Positions 17,330 through 25,807 of a stretch of DNA of 64,000 bases are shown here, in pieces; positions within the stretch are counted from its first letter, which is position 1, and each line of letters begins with the position of its first letter. A program made the translations under genes and the position numbers. Origin of the DNA: Syntrophobacteraceae bacterium (GTDB taxonomy: Bacteria; Desulfobacterota; Syntrophobacteria; Syntrophobacterales; Syntrophobacteraceae); assembly GCA_025453975.1 (NCBI GenBank), contig JALOPI010000003.1, forward strand, positions 1-64,000. Direction: 5' to 3'. The notes beneath the pieces were generated by a model, which had not been told where the DNA came from, made no database searches, and saw only the letters and a list, made by a program, of their open reading frames with translations.

Positions 17330-18328
17330 TCACGCCACGCTGGAGCGCACCGGGTTCAGGGATTCCACATCGGCCGTCCCCACTCCGGCCTCCGCCGCTT
17401 TCAGAATGAAGGGGAGGTCCGAAGCCGTTTTTCCGAGAAGCGTCGCCCCGACGGCGTCGGCTGCCACCTGATCGGTGCTGGCGATGAGCGTGTTGGTCAC
17501 CCTGAGATCCGACAGGGAGCCGCCCGTCGGTCCATTGGTCATCATGGTCACGGTTCCATCCAGAATCACAAGGGTCGGCTTCACCATCATGGCCAGCTCC
17601 TTGATGGTGTTGTGGATATCCTGGTGGAAAATGTTACGGCGCCCCCCCAGCAGACCGTACCAGTTTTTCATGATCATGGAGGCTCCGCTTCGGTTGTGAT
17701 CCTTGACGGGAGCGACGGAGATGAGCTTCGTCACCCCCTGGAACGGCGCATGGAGGAGTGGCCAGTTCTTGATGAGGGAGCCGCCCTCCACCGTGGTGGG
17801 CCGGAAAGAGCCCGACCGGGGAAGCAGCACCCGGGCTCCCGCAGAATGGGCGGCATCCCGCAGTCCCGTCAGGGTGAAAGAGCTCTCGGGATCGTTGATG
17901 GGATTGTCCGTCACCACCACCGAGGCGGCCCCCGCCTTCAGGCACATCCGACACACCTCCGCCAGCAGGTCGGGGTGGGTGGTCGCCGAGAGAATGGCCG
18001 GAGTGGCAAAAGCCGCGTTCACCTTGACGAGAACCCGGTCGCCCCGCTGAATGAAGGCCTCGATGCCTCCCAGCGCCTGGAGGGCCGCATGGAGCGATCG
18101 GACGCGGTCCGGTCCCTGGATGATGCTCATGCGCCTCTCCAGGCCTGGAACCGAAAAGTCCGGGAGCCGAACCAGCCCGCTCCCGGCCTCGGAGGGTGCC
18201 TGGGGACCCCGGGCATCGTACAGCCATCCGCTGACGCCCCCCGCCAGGGCCAGCAAGGCCCCGGCCTTGGCCGATCGTGTCAGAAACTCCCTTCGCGAGG
18301 GATCCCTTTCATGGGTCAAGTGGGACAT
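17330..18328 (-). CDS. Tat-exported DUF362 protein
   Basis: DUF362 family protein of 332 residues. No biochemical role is established for most members, which often occur with ferredoxins. Seen: a twin-arginine signal (SRREFLTRSAKAG, residues 11-23) followed by a hydrophobic stretch, then the DUF362 core with VLVKVNAAFATP, SVVVTDNPIND, and the characteristic VKDHNRSGASMIMKNWYG near residue 215. It has none of the C-terminal ferredoxin cysteines found in some relatives; iron-sulfur clusters may be supplied by the polyferredoxin encoded directly downstream. It lies between the DUF6599 and polyferredoxin genes with gaps of 45 and 12 bases. Confidence 0.85.
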   Translation of the reverse strand: MSHLTHERDPSRREFLTRSAKAGALLALAGGVSGWLYDARGPQAPSEAGSGLVRLPDFSVPGLERRMSIIQGPDRVRSLHAALQALGGIEAFIQRGDRVLVKVNAAFATPAILSATTHPDLLAEVCRMCLKAGAASVVVTDNPINDPESSFTLTGLRDAAHSAGARVLLPRSGSFRPTTVEGGSLIKNWPLLHAPFQGVTKLISVAPVKDHNRSGASMIMKNWYGLLGGRRNIFHQDIHNTIKELAMMVKPTLVILDGTVTMMTNGPTGGSLSDLRVTNTLIASTDQVAADAVGATLLGKTASDLPFILKAAEAGVGTADVESLNPVRSSVA

Positions 18329-18373
18329 GACGCCCCCTTTTCATCGTCTCGGGACCCATCGGGCCGAACACCG

Positions 18374-19357
18374 TCAGGGCAGGGCTTCGTAGAGCCTGGC
18401 GGCCAGGGCCTCGGCAGCCCCCTGATCATCCGCCTCGTGGACCCCCGCGAGCCGCTCTCCCCTGGTGAAGATCACCTCGTAGACGTCGAACAGGTGGATC
18501 ACCCTCGCTCCGGGAATCTTGAGACCTGTTTCAACCACCCTCCCGCCGTTATCGATGAGGAACCGCTCATAGTCGGCGGCCAGGCTCCGAGCTTCCTCGG
18601 GGGAAGACCGGCGCGATATGAAGGCCATGAGCCGCCACTCCCCCATGGCATAGGCCGCCGTATAGGTGCCGTCCAGCTTCTCGTAGCCAAAAACATTGGC
18701 CGAAAGGAGCGTGATGGAGGCAGGATCCAGACCGTCCCGGGGAAAAAGCGCCAGCTCGCCCAGAGTCTCCCCGGCTTGAGGACGCGACTCGACGAAACGC
18801 TTCCCGATGGAAAGCATCTCTTCCATCAGCGACTCGTCGGAGCCCACGATCTCCACATATTCCCCGCCGTGGGCCATGAAGAGCGCGTTGGGCGTCCTGT
18901 ACGCAAAGCGGGTCGGATCCGCGTCCTCGGCCTCGGCCCTTCGCTGAGAGCTGAAGACCGAAAAGGCATTCCTCGCCTCTCCCATGTCGTAAACGAAAAG
19001 CTCAAGCCATGAGCGCCTGTCCGAGACTCTGGCAAACCTCTGGCACGTCAGGCTCACGAAGCCGCTCGACAGGTATAGCTCGGCTTTTCCATCGATCTTT
19101 TCGGAGAGCGTTTCCGCATTGAACTGCTCGGGAGGGGCCAGGGGAGCAAGGCTATCCGGCATGAAATCCCGGAAGGGGGAGTCGGCCTCGGGCAGCGATG
19201 GAGCCGGCCCGTCCACTCCCTGCCTGGCGGCGGTGACGACCAGGACGGAAGCGTCGAATCGGGACTGCCGCTCGTAGACCCACACGCAGATCCCGACAAG
19301 ACCCACGAGAATCAGAGCCCCCACCGCTCTTTCGGTCATGCTGACTTGGTTTTTCAT
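18374..19357 (-). CDS. DUF6599-type membrane-anchored periplasmic protein
   Basis: Unknown function. The 327-residue protein has one N-terminal hydrophobic segment (about 10-28, ALILVGLVGICVWVY), probably an uncleaved anchor, and a periplasmic remainder. The core FNAETLSEKIDGKAELYLS and LELFVYDMGEARNAFSVFS are what I recognise as the DUF6599 signature. There are no cysteine clusters or heme motifs. It is the first gene of the cluster leading into DUF362, polyferredoxin and aldo/keto reductase, and the family is typically met in such neighbourhoods in Desulfobacterota and Acidobacteriota (recalled, not checked). The start ATG at 19357 lacks a clear ribosome site; ATG 19339 is an alternative. 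Confidence 0.72.
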   Translation of the reverse strand: MKNQVSMTERAVGALILVGLVGICVWVYERQSRFDASVLVVTAARQGVDGPAPSLPEADSPFRDFMPDSLAPLAPPEQFNAETLSEKIDGKAELYLSSGFVSLTCQRFARVSDRRSWLELFVYDMGEARNAFSVFSSQRRAEAEDADPTRFAYRTPNALFMAHGGEYVEIVGSDESLMEEMLSIGKRFVESRPQAGETLGELALFPRDGLDPASITLLSANVFGYEKLDGTYTAAYAMGEWRLMAFISRRSSPEEARSLAADYERFLIDNGGRVVETGLKIPGARVIHLFDVYEVIFTRGERLAGVHEADDQGAAEALAARLYEALP

Positions 19358-19734
19358 CGGACCACGCTCGAAAACCGCATGCAGGGCTCGGCACCCCGTT
19401 CATCAGGCCAAACCGCCCCGGCGCCCGCGCCATGGTGACCTTGGGGATGGGCCGCCCCTCCCGGACCAACGGGCCAATGTCCTTGACTGAAGCCCATCGG
19501 CTTGAGCCGAAGATGGTGCCATGGGCGAAGCAAAGCTCGCCCGTGCCTGTTCAAGGTACCACGGACAGGCTCCCCTCAGCCCGCGCCACCCGTTGAATCA
19601 ACAGCTTTGGACGCATGGGCGTGGTCATGGTCTCGTTTCGGGGGGAAGACCCCTGGAAAAAAGCACTCGGAAGGGGTGCCTCCGGAACCGGGCTCCCCGT
19701 CATGGACACTGCCGCGGCAGCCATGGACCGGATT
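19358..19734. other. Gene-free gap upstream of the DUF6599 cluster
   Basis: These 377 bases separate the nitronate monooxygenase-like gene from the DUF6599 cluster (all minus strand). They should contain the cluster's promoter, but no convincing -35/-10 pair or terminator hairpin could be picked out by eye. Confidence 0.4.
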
Positions 19735-20904
19735 TCAGGCTTCCGCCCCCTGGGGCATGCAGCCGGTGAGCAGGTATTCCAGAAGCTCCTTGACGGGACG
19801 AATGGCACTTCCAAAGGGCAGGCTTTCGGATCCCCTGAAGAAAAGCCCTTTGTTGATATCGCCGCGCAAGGCGGCGGCCAGCTGGGAATCGATGCAGAAC
19901 TGGCCGAACTTGGCCAGCCCGTCGCGAAGCCCGCACTTGATGAGGCACTGGAGGCCGACGGCACAGCGCTCCGCGCCCGCCCGGGCACACTCCTGGAGCT
20001 TGGCCTCCAGCCGCAGGTAGCTCTGGAGCCACGGAGTCAGGACGGCACGAGCCGGAAGCCCCGCCACGCTCATGAAGGTGACGATGTCCTCGGGCCTGGC
20101 TTCAGCCAGCACTTTCTTGAAATTGGGGTGAGCATCCCCCTCCTCCGTCACGGCGAAGGGCGTTCCCACCTGGACGGCCGATGCCCCCAGACCCAGAAGC
20201 TCCTTGATCTTTTCGTGCGTATTGATTCCCCCCGCCGGGATGAGAGGGATCTGCCTGGACTCGATGCCGAGCTCTTCGAAGAGCTGGAAGGTCCCCTCCA
20301 GCACCACGGGGAACTCGAATCGAGGATCGTTGATCTCCTCGGCCTTGGGCGCCCCCAAATGTCCTCCGGCGTAACGCGGATGCTCGATGACAATGGCATC
20401 GGGAAGACGCTTCTTGCGCATCCACTTCTTGATGACGACGGCAATGCCGCGAACATCGGAGAGGATCGGAATGAGAGCCACCTCCGGATGGTCGACGGTG
20501 AGATCCGGCAGGTCCAGGGGCAGGCCGGCTCCCATGACGATGGCCTGGGCGCCGGATTCGCACGCCGCGCGCACCAGGGCCGCATGGCTGGACACCGCCT
20601 TCATCACGTTCACGGCGATGAGGCCGTTCCCTTCCGCAATCTCCAGAGCCGCCTTGATCTCCCGCTGGAGGGCTATGATGTTGAGCTCGTCCAGCTTTTC
20701 GTGATCGCGCACATTCCGCGCCCGCTCCATGAGGTCCGCATGGTGATGCCGGAGATCGATGCTGGCGATGGTTCCGACAGCCCCGAGCCGCGCCACGCTG
20801 CCAGCCAGACGGTGAGCGGAAACTCCAACGCCCATCCCCCCCTGGACGATGGGTAAGAGCTGGCGGCCTTTCAATTCGAAAAGGGGCGCGTCGACTTTCA
20901 GCAT
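19735..20904 (-). CDS. Nitronate monooxygenase-family FMN protein
   Basis: NAD(P)H-independent FMN flavoprotein of the 2-nitropropane dioxygenase/nitronate monooxygenase family (TIM barrel); related folds include enoyl reductase FabK, so the exact substrate is open. Seen: the N-terminal FMN segment PIVQGGMGVGVS (about residues 17-28), the VIEHPRYAGGHLG motif with the conserved His, and a phosphate-binding stretch PLIPAGGINT...ASAVQVGTPF. A C-terminal Cys-containing extension (about 300-389, LQCLIKCGLRDGLAKFGQFC) is longer than in fungal enzymes and fits the bacterial class. ATG 20904 has GGAG nine bases upstream and is preferred to the TTG five codons earlier. It is flanked by gaps and seems monocistronic. 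Confidence 0.85.
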   Translation of the reverse strand: MLKVDAPLFELKGRQLLPIVQGGMGVGVSAHRLAGSVARLGAVGTIASIDLRHHHADLMERARNVRDHEKLDELNIIALQREIKAALEIAEGNGLIAVNVMKAVSSHAALVRAACESGAQAIVMGAGLPLDLPDLTVDHPEVALIPILSDVRGIAVVIKKWMRKKRLPDAIVIEHPRYAGGHLGAPKAEEINDPRFEFPVVLEGTFQLFEELGIESRQIPLIPAGGINTHEKIKELLGLGASAVQVGTPFAVTEEGDAHPNFKKVLAEARPEDIVTFMSVAGLPARAVLTPWLQSYLRLEAKLQECARAGAERCAVGLQCLIKCGLRDGLAKFGQFCIDSQLAAALRGDINKGLFFRGSESLPFGSAIRPVKELLEYLLTGCMPQGAEA

Positions 20905-21112
20905 GGTGAAAAGCTCCAATGATCGATCTTGTAACGAAACTCACAATGCAGGGAGCAGCCCTCCCCGCTCAGAAAGCACCTCTACGGCGGTGAGTGAGCT
21001 GACGGTCGACTCCAGGCCTTCCTACCGAGCCTCTCCTCATCCGGCGGCTGCATTCTCCATGATGGAGCGGAATCTCAATGCCCACCGGTAAGTTCCCCTG
21101 ATTCGGCAATAA

Positions 21113-21141
21113 CATGTATCAGAAATGAATCCATCTGGCAA
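21113..21141 (-). promoter_or_regulatory. Possible promoter of the nitronate monooxygenase-like gene
   Basis: On the minus strand, TTGCCA (21141-21136) is followed after 17 bases by an extended -10-like TGATACATG (box 21118-21113). The surrounding 21100-21180 is clearly more A+T-rich than its neighbours. The rest of the 353-base gap 20905-21257 holds no visible gene or hairpin. Confidence 0.35.
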
Positions 21142-21257
21142 ACTCAGTCTATCGAATCTATCCACTCGGAAGCATGATTATCTCGCGTGGGCTCGCTCAG
21201 CCATGCACCGGAGACGCTTCAGCGCGGGAGAAGCTGACGATAGTGACAAGTGGGATC

Positions 21258-22019
21258 TCAGCCCGCTCGGCCGGTGATGTACTCTTCCGTCAGCCTCTGG
21301 GACGGTCGAGTGAAGATGGATTCCGTCACATCGAACTCCACCAGGCGGCCCATCCAGAAAAACCCGGTGTGGTCGGAGACGCGGGCGGCCTGCTGCATGT
21401 TGTGGGTGACGATGACGATGGTGTAGGCTTCGCGAAGGGTCTGCATCAACTGCTCGACCTGCAGGGTATTCACCGGATCCAGGGCCGAGCATGGCTCATC
21501 CATCAGGATGACCTCGGGCTTCACGGCGATGGCCCGTGCTATGCACAGCCGCTGCTGCTGCCCCAGGGAAAGGCTCAGGGCGTCGCTGTCCAGCCTGTCC
21601 TTGACCTTGTCCCACAGGGCGGCCCCGCGCAAGCTCTCCTCCACCACATCGGGAAGCTCCTGCCTGGAGCAAAGTCTGAGGACCCGCGGCCCAAAGGCCA
21701 CATTGTCGAAGATGGACTGGGGAAACGGGTTGGGGCGCTGAAACACCATGCCCACGCGGCGCCGCAGGTCCACGACGTCCGTCCCTCCGCCATGGATGTC
21801 CTCGCCATCCAGCAGGATCCGACCCTCGATGCGGGTGCCGCGGATGGTATCGTTCATCCGGTTGAGACAGCGCAGGAATGTCGATTTACCACAGCCCGAA
21901 GGGCCGATGAGAGCCGTGATCATCTTCTCCCGAATGGGGATGGAAATGTCCGCCAGGGCGATCTTTTGCCCGTAATAAAAGTTGAGATGATCGACTTTAA
22001 TTTTTTCCTGGGTCAACAA
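21258..22019 (-). CDS. pstB: Phosphate ABC transporter ATPase PstB, copy 1
   Basis: ATP-binding subunit of the high-affinity phosphate importer. 253 residues, the usual PstB length. Walker [10 protein letters not shown] (39-47), Q-loop Gln94 in [10 protein letters not shown], Walker B ILMDEP with Glu175 and H-loop His206 (VTHNM) are canonical. The signature motif, however, reads LSLGQ (150-154) instead of LSGGQ. The start is TTG, touching the stop codon of the second pstB (TAGTTG), with GGGAGG nine bases upstream. It is the last gene of pstS-C-A-B2-B1. No phoU or phoBR lies nearby. Confidence 0.92.
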   Translation of the reverse strand: MLTQEKIKVDHLNFYYGQKIALADISIPIREKMITALIGPSGCGKSTFLRCLNRMNDTIRGTRIEGRILLDGEDIHGGGTDVVDLRRRVGMVFQRPNPFPQSIFDNVAFGPRVLRLCSRQELPDVVEESLRGAALWDKVKDRLDSDALSLSLGQQQRLCIARAIAVKPEVILMDEPCSALDPVNTLQVEQLMQTLREAYTIVIVTHNMQQAARVSDHTGFFWMGRLVEFDVTESIFTRPSQRLTEEYITGRAG

Positions 22020-22778
22020 CTAGCCGAACCTCCCGGTGACATAGTCCTCGGTCCGCTGATCCCCCGGTGTGGTGAAGATTTCCGTGCCCGGCCGGTATTC
22101 CACCAGCTCCCCCATGAGGAAAAACGCGGCGTGGTCCGCCAGGCGAGCCGCCTGCTGAACGCTGTGAGGCACGATGATGATCGTGTATCGCTTCTTGAGC
22201 TCGAAGAGCGATTCCTCGACCTTTCGGGTCGACACCGGGTCGAGACCCGAAGTCGGCTCGTCCAGCAGGAGGACCTCGGGCTCCAGGGCCAGGCTCCGCG
22301 CGATGCAGAGCCGCTGCTGCTGGCCTCCCGAAAGGGCCGTCGCCGGGTCGTTGAGACGATCCTTCACCTCATCCCAGAGGGCCGCCTGCTCCAGGCTTCG
22401 CTCGACGATGCCGCTCAGCCTCCGCTGATCTCGAACACCAGCCAGCCTGGGTCCATAGACCACATTCTCCCGGATGGTCCCCGGTAGCGGCAGCGGCAGC
22501 GCGAACACCATCCCGACCCGGCGCCTCAGACGGGCAACACTCAAGCCCGGCGCATAGATGTCTTCTCCGTCGAGCCAGATCCGTCCCTCCATTTCGGTCC
22601 CCTCCACCAGATCGTTCAGCCGGTTGATGAGGCGGAGGAGCGTGGTCTTGCCTCCGCCGGCCGGCCCGAAGAACACCGTGATGGACCGGGGAGGAACATC
22701 CAGGCTCACCCCCCGCAGCACCTGTCTCCCGTCGTAGCTGTAGCTGACGTTCTCGGCGCGGACCTTGGGAGCTACCAC
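22020..22778 (-). CDS. pstB: Phosphate ABC transporter ATPase PstB, copy 2 (atypical Q-loop)
   Basis: A second PstB-like ATPase, 252 residues, clearly divergent from the one downstream. GTG at 22778 is chosen because GGAG lies six bases before it; the frame stays open far upstream but only inside pstA. Seen: Walker A GPAGGGKTT (38-46), signature LSGGQ (149-153), Walker B LLLDEP with Glu174, H-loop His205 in VPHSV. The Q-loop, normally MVFQ.PNPFP, reads MVFALPLPLP with Ala93 in the glutamine position. The gene overlaps the end of pstA by seven bases. It probably pairs with the neighbouring PstB (see finding on complementary motif changes). Confidence 0.88.
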   Translation of the reverse strand: MVAPKVRAENVSYSYDGRQVLRGVSLDVPPRSITVFFGPAGGGKTTLLRLINRLNDLVEGTEMEGRIWLDGEDIYAPGLSVARLRRRVGMVFALPLPLPGTIRENVVYGPRLAGVRDQRRLSGIVERSLEQAALWDEVKDRLNDPATALSGGQQQRLCIARSLALEPEVLLLDEPTSGLDPVSTRKVEESLFELKKRYTIIIVPHSVQQAARLADHAAFFLMGELVEYRPGTEIFTTPGDQRTEDYVTGRFG

Positions 22779-23617
22779 TGGCGTCTCCGCCGAAACAGGC
22801 TGCGGATCACCGTCGCGACAAGATTCATGGAGAGGACCAGCGCCAGGAGGACCAGGGCGGTGCCGTACTGCATCTCCTCGGGCATGCCGGGGACCTGGGT
22901 GCTGATGACATAGAGGTGATACGGGAGCGACATGGTCTGATCGAAGGGAGACTGGGGCAGGCGGGGAAGGTAAAAGGCCGCCACGGTGAAGAGGATGGGC
23001 GCGGTCTCGCCCGCCGCCCTCAGCAGCCCCAGGATGATCCCGGTGATGATTCCCGGAAGGGCCTGTGGCAGGATGATGTGACGAATCCCCTGCCATCGCG
23101 TGCCGCCCAGGCTGGCACTCACCGTCCTGAACTCCATCGGCACCGCCCGCAGAGCCTCCTCCGCCGTGCTGATGATGACGGGGAGCGTCATGATGGCAAG
23201 GGTGAGGGAGCCGGCCACGATGGACGTCCCCATCTTGAGGAAGAGCACAAAAAGCCCCAGGCCGAACAGGCCGTAGACAATGGACGGAATGCCGGCAAGA
23301 TTCACGATGGCCAGGCGTATGCACCGGGTGAGCCACGTGTCCCTGGCATACTCCGCGAGGTAGATGGTCCCGCCCACGCCCACGGGTATGGCGATGAGCG
23401 CGGTTCCCAGAGTCAGGAGCAGCGTACCCACGATGGCCGGGAAGATGCCGCCGGCCTTCATGCCGTCGTGGGGCATGGCCGTCAGGAAGGTCCACGAGAT
23501 GGCCCCGAATCCCTTGACGATGATGACCGCCACCACCAGCACCACGGGGATCACCACCATGAGAGAGACGGCCGTGAGGGTGAGAAACCCGATCCGCTGC
23601 ACCCGATAGCGGTTCAT
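22772..23617 (-). CDS. pstA: Phosphate ABC transporter permease PstA
   Basis: Inner-membrane permease subunit of the Pst importer. 281 residues with six hydrophobic helices, beginning at FLTLTAVSLMVVIPVVLVV; the cytoplasmic EAA-like loop that contacts PstB is visible as EEALRAVPMEFRTVSASLGGTRWQ. The ATG at 23617 shares its A with the stop codon of pstC (TGATG), so translation is probably coupled. Length and motifs match the family; nothing unusual is seen. Confidence 0.94.
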   Translation of the reverse strand: MNRYRVQRIGFLTLTAVSLMVVIPVVLVVAVIIVKGFGAISWTFLTAMPHDGMKAGGIFPAIVGTLLLTLGTALIAIPVGVGGTIYLAEYARDTWLTRCIRLAIVNLAGIPSIVYGLFGLGLFVLFLKMGTSIVAGSLTLAIMTLPVIISTAEEALRAVPMEFRTVSASLGGTRWQGIRHIILPQALPGIITGIILGLLRAAGETAPILFTVAAFYLPRLPQSPFDQTMSLPYHLYVISTQVPGMPEEMQYGTALVLLALVLSMNLVATVIRSLFRRRRQW

Positions 23618-24528
23618 CAGCGGAGCCCCCCGCGGCGCTGCTTCTTGAATATGGCGCCGGCAGCCACCAGGTTGATCAGGAAAGTCAGAACGAACAAAAT
23701 GATCCCGATACCGAACAGGGCGTGGTAATGTACGCTTCCCTGAGCCACCTCGCCCATTTCGGCCGCGATGGTGGCCGTCATGGTCCGGGCCGGCTTGAAA
23801 AGCGCATCCAGGCCGAGGGGGATACGGGCGGCGTTGCCCGTGACCATCATGACGGTCATGGTCTCACCGATGGCCCGCCCCATGCCCAGCATCACCGCCA
23901 CCGCCATGCCCGAGCGGGCCGCCGGCACCACCACACGCCAGATGGTCTGCCACTGGGTCGCCCCCATGGCCAGGGCCGCATCCCGGTAGCTCCTGGGGAC
24001 GGCGTCCAGGGCATCCTCGGCGACGCTGATGATGGTGGGCAGAGCCATGTAGGCCAGGATCAGGGCCCCGGTGAACACGGTCAGCCCCGTGGGCGCACCC
24101 AGGAACCGATGGACCATGGGCGCGATGACCGTCATCCCGAAGAAGCCCAGGACCACCGAGGGGATCCCCGCAAGGGTCTCGACGGTCGGCTTGAGAATCT
24201 CCCTCGCCCAGCCCGGAGCCACCTCCCGCACGAAAACCGCCGTCGCCACACCCAGGGGAAGAGCCATGACGACCGCCACCAGGGTCACCAGGGCCGATCC
24301 CAGGATCAGGGGCATCGTCCCGAAGAAGCCAAAGGTTGGATACCACCGGGTCCCGAAGAGATTCTCCAGGGGCACCTCATGGAAAACGGGCACCCCTTCC
24401 TTGAGGAGGAAAAGAAAGATCAGGCCGACGAAGCCAATGGTCGAGAAACCGAGCACCTTGATGAGGGATTCAACGGCGAGCTCGATCCGATGCTGTCCGC
24501 GGGCCCTCGCCTCTTCTCTGGAATCCAT
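23617..24528 (-). CDS. pstC: Phosphate ABC transporter permease PstC
   Basis: Partner permease of PstA. 303 residues with six predicted helices; the first (about 23-45, VLGFSTIGFVGLIFLFLL) follows a cytoplasmic N-terminus. The EAA-like loop EDALDAVPRSYRDAALAMGATQWQ that docks PstB is present. It starts nine bases after the pstS stop codon and overlaps pstA by one base, consistent with one operon. A G-P pair region ETMTVMMVTGNAARIP is typical of PstC. Confidence 0.94.
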   Translation of the reverse strand: MDSREEARARGQHRIELAVESLIKVLGFSTIGFVGLIFLFLLKEGVPVFHEVPLENLFGTRWYPTFGFFGTMPLILGSALVTLVAVVMALPLGVATAVFVREVAPGWAREILKPTVETLAGIPSVVLGFFGMTVIAPMVHRFLGAPTGLTVFTGALILAYMALPTIISVAEDALDAVPRSYRDAALAMGATQWQTIWRVVVPAARSGMAVAVMLGMGRAIGETMTVMMVTGNAARIPLGLDALFKPARTMTATIAAEMGEVAQGSVHYHALFGIGIILFVLTFLINLVAAGAIFKKQRRGGLR

Positions 24529-24537
24529 GACGATACT

Positions 24538-25470
24538 TCAATCCTTAATGGGCACGAATCCAAGCTTGGCCACCAGAATCTGCCCATCCAGAAGAAGCCA
24601 ATCCATGAATGCCTTCGTCCGTCCACCAGGCTTTCCCGCAGTATACATGAACAAAGGCCTCGAGACGGGGTACGAGCCATCATTGACGCTGGCAATGGAG
24701 GGCAGCACATGAGGGCTCGCGCCGTCCCTGGCCACCGCCAGGACCTTCTGGTCCGGCGTCACATAGCCCAAACCGTCATAGCCAATGGCATTGACGTTGA
24801 GCCGAACCTCGGCGCTGATCCCTTCGGACGAAGGCATGAGCAGAGTCTCGGGCGAGAAGAGCAGCCGCGATTCCTTCCTGCCCCTTCGAATCACATTCTC
24901 CAGGAAATAGACATAAGTGCCGGAATTGGACTCCCGCGAAAGGAGGACGATGGGACGGTCGTCACCGCCCACATCCCTCCAGTTGGTGATCTCTCCCGTG
25001 TAAATATCGGAAATCTGCTGCAGAGTGAGCCGTGAAACTGGATTTCGGGGATTGACCACAATGGCGATGGCATCGCGCGCCACCACGAATTCCACGGGGG
25101 AGATGCCGCGCGCCCTGGCACTCTCCATCTCCTCGGGCTTCATCTCCCGCGAGGCGTTGGCAATGTCCACGGTTCCATTGATCATGGCGGCGATGCCCGT
25201 GCCCGTGCCGCCACCCGTGACGGAAATGCGGACATCGGAGTGAGCCTGCATGTAGGTCTCGGCCCAGGAAAGGGCCAGGTTCACCAACGTGTCCGATCCC
25301 TTGTTCTCGATGGTCCTGCCCGATGATGACTCACCCCGGTTTTCGGAGTCATTCCGCGAGCGTCCGCACCCCTGGACACAAACCAGCACACAGGCCAGCC
25401 CGATACACACCCCCATCCCGAAGGGACGCCACCGGCTCGCGCCGCACGTTCCAATGCCTTCGAAAGCCAT
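24538..25470 (-). CDS. pstS: Phosphate-binding lipoprotein PstS
   Basis: Periplasmic phosphate receptor of the Pst importer. 310 residues. The N-terminus has a basic region, a hydrophobic stretch and a lipobox-like VQGC (Cys about 35), suggesting a lipid anchor. Phosphate-ligand segments are visible: ENKGSDTLVNLA near the mature start, GGGTGTGIAAMINGTVDIANASR, and SRESNSGTYVYF. It resembles the PstS clade found in Geobacter-like bacteria more than E. coli PstS. It heads the operon, with a good sigma-70 promoter about 130 bases upstream. No clear Pho box was seen. Confidence 0.93.
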   Translation of the reverse strand: MAFEGIGTCGASRWRPFGMGVCIGLACVLVCVQGCGRSRNDSENRGESSSGRTIENKGSDTLVNLALSWAETYMQAHSDVRISVTGGGTGTGIAAMINGTVDIANASREMKPEEMESARARGISPVEFVVARDAIAIVVNPRNPVSRLTLQQISDIYTGEITNWRDVGGDDRPIVLLSRESNSGTYVYFLENVIRRGRKESRLLFSPETLLMPSSEGISAEVRLNVNAIGYDGLGYVTPDQKVLAVARDGASPHVLPSIASVNDGSYPVSRPLFMYTAGKPGGRTKAFMDWLLLDGQILVAKLGFVPIKD

Positions 25471-25599
25471 CTCACTGCCAGACCGTCGTGAGCCAAACCA
25501 TTCCTATGCATACCCTTCCCCAGAGCGGAAGGGAATGGCCTTCCATCCCATTACGCCGAGCCCCGATCCAGGCGGAATCAGGCCCTGCGGCGCGAAAGG

Positions 25600-25628
25600 A
25601 TTATGAGGTATTGGATGGTGAAATTCAA
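25600..25628 (-). promoter_or_regulatory. Predicted sigma-70 promoter of the pst operon
   Basis: On the minus strand TTGAAT (25628-25623) and CATAAT (25605-25600) are separated by 17 bases; the -10 box matches five of six positions. Predicted leader to pstS is about 120 bases. No E. coli-type Pho box (CTGTCAT repeats) overlaps it. The remaining 25471-25807 gap has nothing else visible. Confidence 0.5.
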
Positions 25629-25807
25629 CGCTTTTGTCTGGGAGCGGGATGGACCGTACCCCCTCGTCCATGGCTGAGGCACGGCCCGTTAAATCCTCGA
25701 CGCGGGAAAGCTTCCTCACGGCGGGGCCCCGGCGCGGAAATGGGAGTCGCACCCAACAGGCCGTCCAATCCAGGCCTCGGGCCCGCCCCTTGAGCCCTCC
25801 CGGATCA

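Noticed and set aside
22779-23495. Upstream extension of the second pstB frame
   Set aside because: It is inside pstA in another frame and has Gly/His/Arg-rich shadow composition. The real start is the GTG at 22778 with a ribosome site.
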